NCBI RefSeq assembly: GCF_000282035.1 | Contig: NZ_AKKA01000030.1 | Location: 1 to 33,893 of the forward strand | Reading direction: 5' to 3' | Length of the DNA stretch: 33,893 nt | From: Rhizobium sp. CF122 | Lineage (GTDB): Bacteria > Pseudomonadota > Alphaproteobacteria > Rhizobiales > Rhizobiaceae | Shown: positions 8,577-15,998 of the stretch, piece by piece | Layout: every line of letters starts with the position of its first letter | Numbering within the stretch: the first letter of the stretch is position 1 | Program-made: the position numbers and the translations under genes | Notes under the pieces: model-generated | What the model was told of the DNA's origin: nothing | The model's input: only the letters and a program-made list of their open reading frames with translations | Databases searched by the model: none

Positions 8577-9140
8577 TCAGAAATCGAGGGACTGCTGCGC
8601 TGGTTTCGGCGGCGCCATGCTGACGCCCTCAAGTTCGAGCATCCTCTGCTTCGATGACGAACCGCCCGGTGCGGAAAAGCCGCCGATCTTGTTTCCGGCC
8701 GCAAGTACACGATGGCACGGGATGATCAACGCCACCGGATTTTTCGCCATCGCCTGGCCGACATCGCGCGCCGCCTCCGGCCCGGCGCCGAGTTGCTTTG
8801 CAAGAGCGCCATAAGTCGTCGTGTGGCCCCAGCCGACCTGCCGCGCGGCATTATAGATTTGTTTGAAGAAGGGGTCTTGGCCAGTGAGGTCGAGCTTGAT
8901 GGCCGAGAAGTCCGTCGGCTCTCCCTGGAAATAGCGCCTTACCGCCGCTACCGCGTCTGTGATGGCGGGCGTTGGCGTCGCGGGCTCGGCGCCCGGAATG
9001 CGACGCAGGAGAAGGCGCTCGGTCGAATCTGCGCTCGACGTCGGCAATTGGAACCGCGTGATGCCGCTAGCGTTCCAGGCAATGCCGCAAAAGCCGCCGA
9101 CGGTTTCGAAGATCAGATAGTGGTGCGTTGCCTGTTTCAT
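8577..9140 (-). CDS. ogt: Methylated-DNA--[protein]-cysteine S-methyltransferase
   Basis: Suicidal repair enzyme that moves the alkyl group from O6-alkylguanine (and O4-alkylthymine) in DNA to its own cysteine. 187 aa from the ATG at 9140, chosen over the ATG at 9155 because GGAGG sits eight bases before it. It has the N-terminal ribonuclease-like domain (LIFETVGGFCGIAWN, residues 9-23) and the C-terminal DNA-binding/catalytic domain with VGWGHTTTYGALA (102-114) and the active site PCHRV, Cys142 (141-145), then GNKIGGFSAPGG. The family length is about 160-190, so it is complete. The gene is divergent from the damaged LigT-type gene. A LexA-type box lies about 108 bases upstream of its start and might serve either direction. 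Confidence 0.93.
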   Translation of the reverse strand: MKQATHHYLIFETVGGFCGIAWNASGITRFQLPTSSADSTERLLLRRIPGAEPATPTPAITDAVAAVRRYFQGEPTDFSAIKLDLTGQDPFFKQIYNAARQVGWGHTTTYGALAKQLGAGPEAARDVGQAMAKNPVALIIPCHRVLAAGNKIGGFSAPGGSSSKQRMLELEGVSMAPPKPAQQSLDF

Positions 9141-9247
9141 CGTCACTGCCTCCATGCTGGATCACCCTGAAAATCGTGCAGCCGAGCGCTGAATTCAACC
9201 CGTTTCTTGCGCAGCACCAAACGCTACCGCCGCGACTCACGATAAAT

Positions 9248-9262
9248 GTTCTCTGTTTGTTC
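9248..9262 (+). promoter_or_regulatory. Alphaproteobacterial LexA (SOS) box
   Basis: GTTC at 9248-9251 and GTTC at 9259-9262 are separated by exactly seven bases, matching the GTTC-N7-GTTC operator established for LexA in rhizobia and other Alphaproteobacteria. It lies between the divergent ogt gene (start 9140) and the LigT-type gene (start 9344), 82 bases before the latter. It would make one or both genes DNA-damage inducible. Confidence 0.6.
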
Positions 9263-9343
9263 TTATGCTTTCAAGATCAGATGATACGATCCCCACATTC
9301 CCTGGAGAACGAAAAGGCCGGGCGAATGCCCCGGTAGCTGGTC

Positions 9344-9979
9344 ATGCACGAACAGAGCCTACAGGTATCCTTCGAGTTCGCTTCCCCGAAAATCAGACCG
9401 CGCGCATCACGCTTCGACAAGGAGAATCTCTTCTTTGCGATTTTGCCGGACGGACGATCGCTTTGCGAATACCTGGAGATCCAAAGGCGGCTGCAGCTGG
9501 ATCACCTTCCCTTCGCCTCGCCGCGTCCCGCCCCAGCTTCTGCATGTCTCGCTCTACAACGTCGAACAGAGCGCGCGGATTTCAGATGCAGTGATCTTCG
9601 CGGCCTGTCGGACCGCCAGTGCCATCGACGCCTGCCAGTTCGAACTATCCTTCGATCATGTCGCGACCTTCAGGAAGTCGCGGCGAAACGCCATCGTGCT
9701 GAGCGGCAACGGCGGCCGGAGCTGCTGCGGCAGCTACATGTGCAGATGGGCAATCTCGGAGAAGACGCCAGAATAAATCGGAACCTTCAGCCACATGCGA
9801 CGCTGCTCTACGATAGCGAGGTGATGCCGCGCGTCACTCTGCAGAAACCCGTGGTCGTCGCTGCGCGCGAATTCGTGCTGCTCCGTAATCGCCCGGGCGA
9901 ACATGGCTACGAGTTTGTCGATCGTTGGCCACTGCGGCGCGAGGATAACGGCTTGCCTCGGGCTATTGAAGTCGCTTAA
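9344..9979 (+). pseudogene. LigT-type 2'-5' RNA ligase family gene with two compensating frameshifts
   Basis: The single frame is open for 211 aa, but only its ends look real: SRFDKENLFFAILPDGRSLC, then EYLEIQRRLQLDHLPFASPR at the start, and ELLRQLHVQMGNLGEDARIN, PHATLLYD and WPLRREDNGLP at the end. The middle (about 9510-9715) makes sense only in the next frame, which reads QLLHVSLYNV, ISDAVIFAACR, FELSFDHVATF and RRNAIVLSGNGG. The two-histidine phosphoesterase signature of the family needs both HVSL (in the shifted frame) and HATL (in the main frame). The product of the main frame therefore lacks one catalytic motif. One gain and one loss of a base, about 200 bases apart, explain it. Family members are 2H phosphoesterases/RNA ligases. 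A LexA box lies upstream. Confidence 0.72.
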
Positions 9980-10014
9980 AGCTCCTGCGACGACGGCATG
10001 AAGCGGAGAACGAC

Positions 10015-11070
10015 ATGAATACGTCCGAGATCATCATTGCGGGCGACACGGCGGGTGTCGACTGGCGGCTGCCCGTTCTCCGTTTCAAGGGCGGCGATCC
10101 AGCGGCACCGAAGGTCTATATTCAGGCCGCTCTGCACGCCAACGAACTGCCGGGCACGGCCCTGATGCACTTTCTGTGTGAAAAATTGCGCCAGTCCGAA
10201 AGTGCCGGCCAAATCAGAAGCGACATCATTGTCGTCCCGCATGCCAACCCGATCGGTGCGGCCCAGTCTCATTTCGGCGAACTCCAAGGCCGGTTCGATC
10301 TTGGATCGCGCACCAACTTCAACCGCGAATTTCCGCTGATCTCGGTGAAGGATCGCGACGGACTGCTTGAGAACCTCGAGCGCCTTTCGGCCGTCGACAA
10401 ACTGAAGCGCCAGCTGCTGCATATGGCGCTCGGCTGCGATCTGGTAATCGACCTGCATTGCGATGATGAATCACTGCAGTATGCCTACATCGACGAGGCG
10501 TTCTGGCCTGAGGCGGCCGACCTGGCCTCCGCGATGGAGATGGAAGCCGTTCTTCTGTCCGACGGCGAGAGTTCCGCCTTCGAGGAGGCCGTCGGTTTTG
10601 CCTGGAAATGCGAGACGTCGGAGAAGCAGTCGCGCTTGCCCGGCAAGCTGTCTGTAACCGTCGAGCTTCGCGGCCGCCGTGATGTCTATCCTGACTTGGC
10701 AAAGAAGGATGCCGAGGGATTGTGGAAGTTTCTGGCGAGCCGCGGCGCAATCGATGTCACCGTCTCGCTGCCCGCTTTCGATGGCCCCGCCGTCCCGCTC
10801 GACAATATCGAGATGGTCCGTGCGCCGGAGGCAGGCACGGTCCTGTTCCACCGCAATATCGGCGAATGGGTTGGCGAAGGCGATGTGCTTGCCACGTTGA
10901 TCACCCGCCCCGGCATGGCTGACGGCAGCGTCGAGATTCGTGCGCCGCAGGCTGGCCTGATTGTGATGCGCAGCTCTCAACGGCTCGTTCGTCGCGGCGC
11001 CGACATGATGAAGATTGCTTGCAAGACCGCCAGCAAGGCGACACGCAAGCCTGGAACGCTGGAGAACTAA
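10015..11070 (+). CDS. M14-family succinylglutamate desuccinylase/aspartoacylase-like protein
   Basis: 351 aa, ATG start. This is a zinc-dependent deacylase/carboxypeptidase-like enzyme of the AstE/AspA group. The zinc ligands are visible: H41 and E44 in LHANELPG and H148 in DLHCD. The catalytic glutamate is E217 in VTVELRG. The last ~85 residues (EAGTVLFHRNIGEWVGEGDV, APQAGLIVMRSSQRLVRRGA) resemble the C-terminal beta-barrel/biotinyl-like domain common in this group. The exact acyl-amino-acid substrate cannot be told. It heads a tight three-gene run with the ArsC-like and YbaK genes (0 and 3 bases between coding regions), so the three are probably co-transcribed. Confidence 0.85.
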   Translation: MNTSEIIIAGDTAGVDWRLPVLRFKGGDPAAPKVYIQAALHANELPGTALMHFLCEKLRQSESAGQIRSDIIVVPHANPIGAAQSHFGELQGRFDLGSRTNFNREFPLISVKDRDGLLENLERLSAVDKLKRQLLHMALGCDLVIDLHCDDESLQYAYIDEAFWPEAADLASAMEMEAVLLSDGESSAFEEAVGFAWKCETSEKQSRLPGKLSVTVELRGRRDVYPDLAKKDAEGLWKFLASRGAIDVTVSLPAFDGPAVPLDNIEMVRAPEAGTVLFHRNIGEWVGEGDVLATLITRPGMADGSVEIRAPQAGLIVMRSSQRLVRRGADMMKIACKTASKATRKPGTLEN

Positions 11071-11421
11071 GTGACCGTCACCATATACGGCATCAAGAAC
11101 TGCGACACGATGAAGAAGGCCCGCAACTGGCTGGAAGAGCATAACGTCGCCTACCAGTTTCATGACTACAAGGCCGTCGGAATCGATCGCGCACACCTGC
11201 AGGCCTGGACAAAGGAAGCCGGGTGGGAAACGGTGCTTAACCGGGCTGGCACGACCTTTCGCAAGCGGCCTGAGGCCGAGCGCGAAAATCTCGACGAGGG
11301 CAAGGCGATCGCGCTGATGCTGGAGCAGCCATCGATGATCAAGCGGCCGGTTATCGAGGCGGACGGCAAGTTGCTCATCGGCTTCAAGCCCGAGACCTAC
11401 GGCAGCTTCTTCAAGGCCTGA
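11071..11421 (+). CDS. ArsC/Spx-family reductase-like protein
   Basis: 116 aa, GTG start immediately after the TAA of the previous gene. It has the thioredoxin-like fold of the ArsC/Spx family: TVTIYGIKNCDTMKKARNWL with Cys11, then WETVLNRAGTTFRKR, then IKRPVIEADGKLLIGFKPE. The single-cysteine CDTMKKA form is that of the YffB-type 'ArsC family reductase', which is not linked to arsenate. It is a cytoplasmic protein whose substrate is unknown, possibly glutathione-dependent. There are no arsenic genes nearby, so arsenate resistance is unlikely. Confidence 0.9.
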   Translation: MTVTIYGIKNCDTMKKARNWLEEHNVAYQFHDYKAVGIDRAHLQAWTKEAGWETVLNRAGTTFRKRPEAERENLDEGKAIALMLEQPSMIKRPVIEADGKLLIGFKPETYGSFFKA

Positions 11422-11424
11422 TTG

Positions 11425-11898
11425 ATGTCCAAAACCACGCGCGCCACGCAGGTTCTCAGCAAGGCCGGGATTGCCTTCACGGTCCATAGCTACGACTACG
11501 ACCCGAATGCAGAACGAGTCGGCCTGCAGGCTGCGGAAGCACTTGGCGAGGAGCCGCATCGCGTGTTGAAGACGCTGATGGCGGAGGTCGACGGCAAGGC
11601 CGTCTGCGTCGTCGTGCCGTCGGATCGCGAGGTCAGCATGAAGAAGCTCGCAAGCGCCTTTGGCGGAAAGTCCGCCAACATGATGAAGCCCGCCTATGCC
11701 GAGCGCCTGACGGGCTACCACGTCGGCGGCATCAGCCCTTTTGGACAAAGGAAGCTCGTCCCGACGGCAATCGAAGAGGCAGCGCTGACGGAAACGCACG
11801 TCTACATCAATGGCGGGCAACGCGGGCTGCAGGTTCGGCTTGACCCGAAAGACGCGTTGAAGACGCTGAAGGCTGCAGCGGCACCCCTCATTGCCTAG
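11425..11898 (+). CDS. ybaK: Cys-tRNA(Pro) deacylase, YbaK/EbsC family
   Basis: Trans-editing enzyme that hydrolyses Cys-tRNA(Pro) made in error by prolyl-tRNA synthetase. 157 aa from the ATG at 11425; a TTG at 11422 directly precedes it and is unlikely to be the start. Family features are AGIAFTVHSYDYDP, ALGEEPHRVLKTLMAEVDGK, VVPSDREVSMKKLA (with the conserved lysine region), and GYHVGGISPFGQRK, the YbaK hallmark. The length is normal. It ends the operon with the M14 and ArsC-like genes, three bases after the latter's stop. Confidence 0.93.
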   Translation: MSKTTRATQVLSKAGIAFTVHSYDYDPNAERVGLQAAEALGEEPHRVLKTLMAEVDGKAVCVVVPSDREVSMKKLASAFGGKSANMMKPAYAERLTGYHVGGISPFGQRKLVPTAIEEAALTETHVYINGGQRGLQVRLDPKDALKTLKAAAAPLIA

Positions 11899-11900
11899 TC

Positions 11901-12350
11901 TTAGCTGAAGCGCGCCAGCAAAGAGGTGAGTGCCGCAGCATCGGCCGTGCTCAGTTTGGCGCCGAAATTGTCCTCGATGGCTCTGGCATAGACTTGCCAC
12001 ATGCGCTTCTGCAGGGAGCGGCCGTCCTCGGTAACGACCACCCATTGTCCGCGTCCATCCTGATCAAAGGTTTCGCGCTGCACCAGCCCCGCCTTCTCGA
12101 GACGATCGATCAGGCGCGAAAGATTGTATTGGGCAAGCAGTGTGCGCTCTTCGATTTCGAACGGCCGCAACCTGCCCTGCGGCGACCGCACGAGTTCCCA
12201 GAGCACATCGTACCAACTAAGCGGCGGAAGTCCGGCTGATTTGAGATCCGCCTCGATCTGGCCGAGCAGCCGCTGCTGGGCGCGCATCAGCCCGATCCAG
12301 GCATCGGTCACCGCATCGGAGGGCGTCGCATCGTTCTGCTTTTCATTCAT
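11901..12350 (-). CDS. MarR-family transcriptional regulator
   Basis: 149 aa from the ATG at 12350 (MNEKQND). An upstream ATG at 12407 in the same frame would place the start inside the operator region and is less likely. It has the winged HTH of MarR: LSWYDVLWELVRSPQGRLRP, TLLAQYNLSRLIDRLEKAGL, then the wing DQDGRGQWVVVTEDGR. It is a dimeric repressor or activator usually relieved by small phenolic or oxidising ligands. It is divergent from a glutathione S-transferase gene, and the spacer holds a perfect 12-bp palindrome and a direct repeat, so it most likely represses both genes. It is convergent with ybaK, with only two bases between stops. Confidence 0.92.
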   Translation of the reverse strand: MNEKQNDATPSDAVTDAWIGLMRAQQRLLGQIEADLKSAGLPPLSWYDVLWELVRSPQGRLRPFEIEERTLLAQYNLSRLIDRLEKAGLVQRETFDQDGRGQWVVVTEDGRSLQKRMWQVYARAIEDNFGAKLSTADAAALTSLLARFS

Positions 12351-12395
12351 ATATGCATCTACATCTATCTTGAATCCCCGCGCAACGACTATTAT

Positions 12396-12407
12396 ATGCA
12401 ATTGCAT
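12396..12407. promoter_or_regulatory. Probable MarR operator palindrome
   Basis: ATGCAATTGCAT is a perfect 12-bp palindrome, 19 bases before the GST start. The ten bases TGCATCTACA overlapping its right arm (12403-12412) also occur at 12354-12363 next to the regulator's start, exactly 49 bases apart. This suggests two sites for the same regulator, one by each gene. Confidence 0.55.
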
Positions 12408-12426
12408 CTACAATGGAGATTGCGTC

Positions 12427-13143
12427 ATGGATCATTTGCCTATCCAAACATCCGGTTCGGCTCTGCTGCTCGTCAGCCACCACCTTTGCCCTTACGTCCA
12501 GCGCGCCGCGATCGCGCTTGCGGAAAAGGGAGTGCCCTTCGAGCGCGTGAACATCGATCTCGCCGACAAGCCTCGCTGGTTTCTCGAGATCTCGCCGTTG
12601 GGCAAGGTGCCTCTGCTTTGCATTCGCCACAGCGACGGCAACCAAGACATCCTCTTCGAAAGCAGCGTCATCTGTGAGTATCTGGAAGAGACGCAGGACG
12701 GTCACCGCCTTCATCCGGCCGACGCGCTTACCCGCGCCCGTCACCGCGGCTGGATGGAGTTCGGCTCTTCGATCCTGTCCGACCTCTGGGTCTACGAAAC
12801 GACGCAAGACCGCATGCAGCTGGAGGCGAAACGGCAGGTGCTCGCATCGAAGTTCGCGACCATCGAAACGGAACTGAGGAGTGGTCCGTACTTCGCGGGC
12901 GATAGCTTCAGCATGGTCGATGCCGTATTTGCGCCGATCTTTCGGTACTTCGACGTCTTTGACGCCATCGGTGACAGCGGCATTCTTGCCGGCCTGCCCA
13001 GCGTCCAGGCCTGGCGGACAGCATTGTCCGAAAGACCGAGTGTGAAGGCTGCGGTCGGACCGGACTATGCCGACCGGCTGATGGCCTTCCTGAAACGTCA
13101 CGACGCGGTGCTGTTGCAGCAGCCATCCGTTTCGGCCGCGTGA
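12427..13143 (+). CDS. Glutathione S-transferase family protein
   Basis: 238 aa, ATG at 12427 with a GGAG about a dozen bases upstream. The N-terminal thioredoxin-like domain (residues about 12-95) shows HHLCPYVQRAAIALAEKGVP with the Cys/Tyr pair typical of omega-like bacterial GSTs, the cis-proline in SPLGKVPLL, and the glutathione-contacting ESSVICEYLEE. The C-terminal all-helical domain follows (FAGDSFSMVDAVFAPIFRYF). It probably conjugates or reduces electrophiles in the cytoplasm. Divergent transcription from a MarR regulator with shared operators suggests induction by a reactive small molecule. Confidence 0.92.
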   Translation: MDHLPIQTSGSALLLVSHHLCPYVQRAAIALAEKGVPFERVNIDLADKPRWFLEISPLGKVPLLCIRHSDGNQDILFESSVICEYLEETQDGHRLHPADALTRARHRGWMEFGSSILSDLWVYETTQDRMQLEAKRQVLASKFATIETELRSGPYFAGDSFSMVDAVFAPIFRYFDVFDAIGDSGILAGLPSVQAWRTALSERPSVKAAVGPDYADRLMAFLKRHDAVLLQQPSVSAA

Positions 13144-13153
13144 TCCCGGTATA

Positions 13154-13183
13154 GACCGATGGCGGCAAAGAGCGCCATCGGTC
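13154..13183 (+). terminator. Strong hairpin after the GST gene
   Basis: GACCGATGGCG at 13154-13164 pairs perfectly with CGCCATCGGTC at 13173-13183 across an 8-base loop, eleven bases after the GST stop. There is no T run, so it may act as a weak terminator or an mRNA-stabilising hairpin. Confidence 0.5.
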
Positions 13184-13260
13184 GACAAGCGAGCTTCAAT
13201 TTCGCCGCAAAGGGGTCTAAGTCTACCGGCCAATCCGTTTTGTTCGAGGAGTGACTGATC

Positions 13261-14514
13261 ATGAATTTCATGCCGCAAAGCCAGACCTCCGTGGATCCTG
13301 CAAAGCTTGAAAAGCTGGCGGAAGTGGCCGTCAAGGTTGGGCTGCAGCTGCAAACGGGCCAGGATCTTGTGATCACGGCCCCCGTAGTCGCCCTACCGCT
13401 CGTCCGCCTGATCACCAAGCATGCCTATATGGCGGGCGCCGGACTGGTGACGGCATTCTATTCCGATGAGGAATCGACGCTCGCGCGCTACCGATACGGC
13501 AACGATCAGAGCTTCGACCGCGCATCCGACTGGCTCTACGACGGCATGGCCAAGGCCTACGCCAGGGGCACTGCCCGCCTCGCCATCGCCGGCGACAATC
13601 CGATGCTGCTTTCGGAGCAGGATCCGGCAAAGGTTGGCCGTGCCAACCGGGCGAACTCCGCCGCCTACAAGCCGGCGCTGGAGAAGATTTCGAATTTCGA
13701 CATCAACTGGAACATCGTCTCTTATCCCAACCCCTCATGGGCGGCGCTGGTCTTTCCTGATGATCCGGAGGCCATCGCAGTCGCCAAGCTTGCAAAGGCA
13801 ATCTTTGCCGCATCGCGCGTCGATGTCGAAGACCCGATCGCCGCCTGGGCCGAGCACAACGGCAGCCTTGCCAAACGATCGAGCTGGCTGAATGGCGAAC
13901 GCTTCGCTTCCCTGCACTTTACCGGACCCGGCACCGATCTGATGGTCGGCCTTGCCGACGGTCACGAGTGGCACGGTGGCTCGTCGACCGCCAAGAACGG
14001 CATTACCTGCAACCCGAACATTCCAACCGAGGAAGTCTTCACGACGCCGCACGCGCTGCGTGTCGAGGGCCACGTCTCGAGCACGAAGCCTTTGTCGCAT
14101 CAGGGTACGCTGATCGACAATATCCAAGTTCGCTTCGAAGGCGGCCGAATCGTCGAAGCAAAGGCTTCGCGCGGCGCAGAAGTACTGAACAAGGTGCTGG
14201 ACACCGACGAAGGCGCGCGCCGGCTCGGCGAGGTGGCGCTGGTGCCGCATTCCTCGCCGATCTCGGCCAGCGGCATTCTCTTCTACAACACGCTGTTCGA
14301 CGAGAACGCCTCGTGCCACATCGCGCTCGGGCAGTGCTATTCGAAGTGCTTCGTCGACGGCGCAAGCCTGACTCAGGAGCAGATCAAGGCCCAAGGTGGC
14401 AACTCGAGCCTGATCCATATCGACTGGATGATCGGCTCGGGCCAGGTCGATATCGACGGCATCAAGCCGGACGGCTCGCGCGTTCCGGTGATGCGTCAGG
14501 GCGAATGGGCCTGA
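13261..14514 (+). CDS. M29-family aminopeptidase (AmpS/thermophilic aminopeptidase type)
   Basis: 417 aa, ATG with GAGGAG about ten bases upstream. This is a metal-dependent cytoplasmic exopeptidase that removes N-terminal residues. The M29 landmarks are all seen: LTKHAY-like helix early on, LMVGLADGHEWHGG, then NIPTEEVFTTPHALRVEGHV with metal-binding glutamates, EVALVPHSSPIS, FYNTLFDENASCHIALG, and SSLIHIDWMIGSG near the end. The length matches the family (about 400-420). The 3' end overlaps the convergent EamA-type gene by 53 bases. Confidence 0.94.
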   Translation: MNFMPQSQTSVDPAKLEKLAEVAVKVGLQLQTGQDLVITAPVVALPLVRLITKHAYMAGAGLVTAFYSDEESTLARYRYGNDQSFDRASDWLYDGMAKAYARGTARLAIAGDNPMLLSEQDPAKVGRANRANSAAYKPALEKISNFDINWNIVSYPNPSWAALVFPDDPEAIAVAKLAKAIFAASRVDVEDPIAAWAEHNGSLAKRSSWLNGERFASLHFTGPGTDLMVGLADGHEWHGGSSTAKNGITCNPNIPTEEVFTTPHALRVEGHVSSTKPLSHQGTLIDNIQVRFEGGRIVEAKASRGAEVLNKVLDTDEGARRLGEVALVPHSSPISASGILFYNTLFDENASCHIALGQCYSKCFVDGASLTQEQIKAQGGNSSLIHIDWMIGSGQVDIDGIKPDGSRVPVMRQGEWA

Positions 14515-15370
14515 CGGACATCGTGCGCTGACTGAGCCAGACGCTCGCAAGCACCATTGCGAAGCCGAAAAGCTGCGCGGGCGTCAGGTTTTGTCCGAGA
14601 GCCAGCCAACCGAGAAGGGTGGCGGTGACCGGACTCAGGAAACCCAATGAGGCCGCTGCGGACGGCTCCAGGCGAGCAAGTCCCCGGAACCACAGCAGAT
14701 AGGTAAACGCCGCGCCGATCAGGCCAAGATAGGCCATGCCGAGGACATTGGTCGCGGTCGGCGCCGGCAGCGCGGGTTCGAAGAAGAATACGACGGGCGC
14801 AAGCAGGATACCGCCGGCCGTGAGCTGCCATGCGGCAAAGGCAAGATTCGAAACCGGCGGAACCCAACGCCGCGTCAGCACGGTGCCGAACGCCATCGAA
14901 ACCGCGCCGGCAAGACCAGCAATGACGCCGATCGGATCCAGCGCCGCGTTGGGCGTAAGGACAAGCAGGGCGACACCCGTCATTCCGATCAGTCCAGCCC
15001 CAACAGCAAGGGCATGGATCGGCCTGCCGAGGAAAATGCGCGACAACAGGATGACGATCAGCGGCTGAATGGCGCCAACGGTCGCGGCGACACCGCCTGG
15101 CAGACGATAGGCCGACACGAACAGCATCGCCCAGAAGAACGAGAAATTGAGGCCGCCGAGCACGAAGGCGCGAAACCACCAGACGCCCCGTGGCAGTTGT
15201 CGAACGATCGCAAGCAACAGTAGCCCGGCCGGCAAAGCGCGAAGGAAGGCCACTGTCAGCGGATATCCGTGTGGAAGGAAGGATGTGGTAACGAGATAGG
15301 TGCTGCCCCAGATCGTCGGGGCCAACGCCGTCATCAGCACATCGGAAAGAGGCGCACCAGTTTTCTTCAT
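14462..15370 (-). CDS. EamA-family (DMT) exporter, PecM-like
   Basis: 302 aa from the ATG at 15370 (MKKTGAPLSD). An earlier ATG at 15412 lies inside the operator and is rejected. It has two EamA repeats of about five helices each: TIWGSTYLVTTSFLP, then FLRALPAGLLLL, GGLNFSFFWAMLFVSAYRLP, and in the second half FGTVLTRRW, GAAFTYLLWFRGLARLEPSA and LGFLSPVTATLLGWLALGQ. It is an inner-membrane drug/metabolite exporter. It is divergent from a UrtR/PecS-like MarR regulator with a nested palindromic operator between, the same arrangement as pecS-pecM, where PecM exports a metabolite. Its 3' end overlaps the M29 aminopeptidase gene on the other strand. Confidence 0.92.
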   Translation of the reverse strand: MKKTGAPLSDVLMTALAPTIWGSTYLVTTSFLPHGYPLTVAFLRALPAGLLLLAIVRQLPRGVWWFRAFVLGGLNFSFFWAMLFVSAYRLPGGVAATVGAIQPLIVILLSRIFLGRPIHALAVGAGLIGMTGVALLVLTPNAALDPIGVIAGLAGAVSMAFGTVLTRRWVPPVSNLAFAAWQLTAGGILLAPVVFFFEPALPAPTATNVLGMAYLGLIGAAFTYLLWFRGLARLEPSAAASLGFLSPVTATLLGWLALGQNLTPAQLFGFAMVLASVWLSQRTMSVRPIRPDASPERASRPA

Positions 15371-15386
15371 TTCAAGAATCTCTATA

Positions 15387-15431
15387 TCAAGATAAATGCA
15401 ATCTAGCACCATTTATCTTGACGTCAAGATA
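15387..15431. promoter_or_regulatory. Nested operator of the MarR (UrtR/PecS-like) regulator
   Basis: The spacer holds TATCTTGACGTCAAGATA (15414-15431), a perfect 18-bp palindrome. Overlapping it is a second perfect inverted repeat, TCAAGATAAATG at 15387-15398 and CATTTATCTTGA at 15410-15421, 11 bases apart. Three copies of the TCAAGATA box therefore lie between the two divergent genes, as expected for a regulator controlling itself and the exporter. Confidence 0.75.
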
Positions 15432-15463
15432 TGTGATGGTAACAGTCTCTCAGGAGCTGGCCG

Positions 15464-15946
15464 ATGGATCGCGTTGACAAGATACTTGCGCAGTGGAGCA
15501 GGGAACGCCCCGAGCTCGATACCGAGGCGATGGGTATCATGGGCCGGCTGAAACGGCTGACCACGCATCTCGCCCGCGAGGTCGAGCAGGTGCTTCAACA
15601 GCACGGTCTCTCCTCCTCCGCCTTCGACGTGCTGGCGACCCTCAGGCGCTCGGGCGCACCGTATCGGCTCTCGCCAGGCGATCTGCTGTCGATGACGATG
15701 GTCAGTTCCGGCACGATGACCAACCGGATCGACCAGTTGGAGAAGGCCGGATTGGTCGAGCGTGTTCTCAATCCGGACGATCGGCGGAGCGTGCTCATTG
15801 CGCTGACCGAAGCAGGGCTTACCGCCGTGGAAGGCGCCGTCGGCGCCCATGTGGCCAATCAGCAGCGCCTGATGCAGAGCTTTAGCGCGGAGGAGAAGGC
15901 TCAGCTTGAAGCCCTGCTGCGCAAGTTCCTAGCGACCTTCGAGTAG
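15464..15946 (+). CDS. MarR-family regulator of the UrtR/PecS/HucR group
   Basis: 160 aa, ATG at 15464 after CAGGAG. Unlike ordinary MarR proteins it has an extra N-terminal helix, IDAQW-like (KILAQWSRERPELDTEAMGI), typical of the UrtR group (HucR, MftR, PecS). The winged HTH follows: GLSSSAFDVLATLRRSGAPY, MVSSGTMTNRIDQLEKAGLV, and the wing NPDDRRSV. Trp11, Asp73 and arginines 61/62 are of the kind that bind urate in HucR and MftR, but exact correspondence needs alignment. It is divergent from a PecM-like exporter across a nested palindromic operator and probably represses both genes until a ligand, possibly urate or another purine, binds. Confidence 0.9.
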   Translation: MDRVDKILAQWSRERPELDTEAMGIMGRLKRLTTHLAREVEQVLQQHGLSSSAFDVLATLRRSGAPYRLSPGDLLSMTMVSSGTMTNRIDQLEKAGLVERVLNPDDRRSVLIALTEAGLTAVEGAVGAHVANQQRLMQSFSAEEKAQLEALLRKFLATFE

Positions 15947-15998
15947 CATAGGCGTTCACGCGGTGAGCTGCTTGCGCGGAACAGTTGGGAGTACTCCT

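Noticed and set aside
11071..11421. Arsenate reductase for arsenic resistance
   Set aside because: The single CDTMKKA cysteine form and the lack of arsR, arsB or arsH nearby fit the YffB-type family instead.
12351..12407. Longer MarR start at 12407
   Set aside because: It would encode 19 extra residues over the operator palindrome, and MarR proteins of this type begin near MNEKQN.
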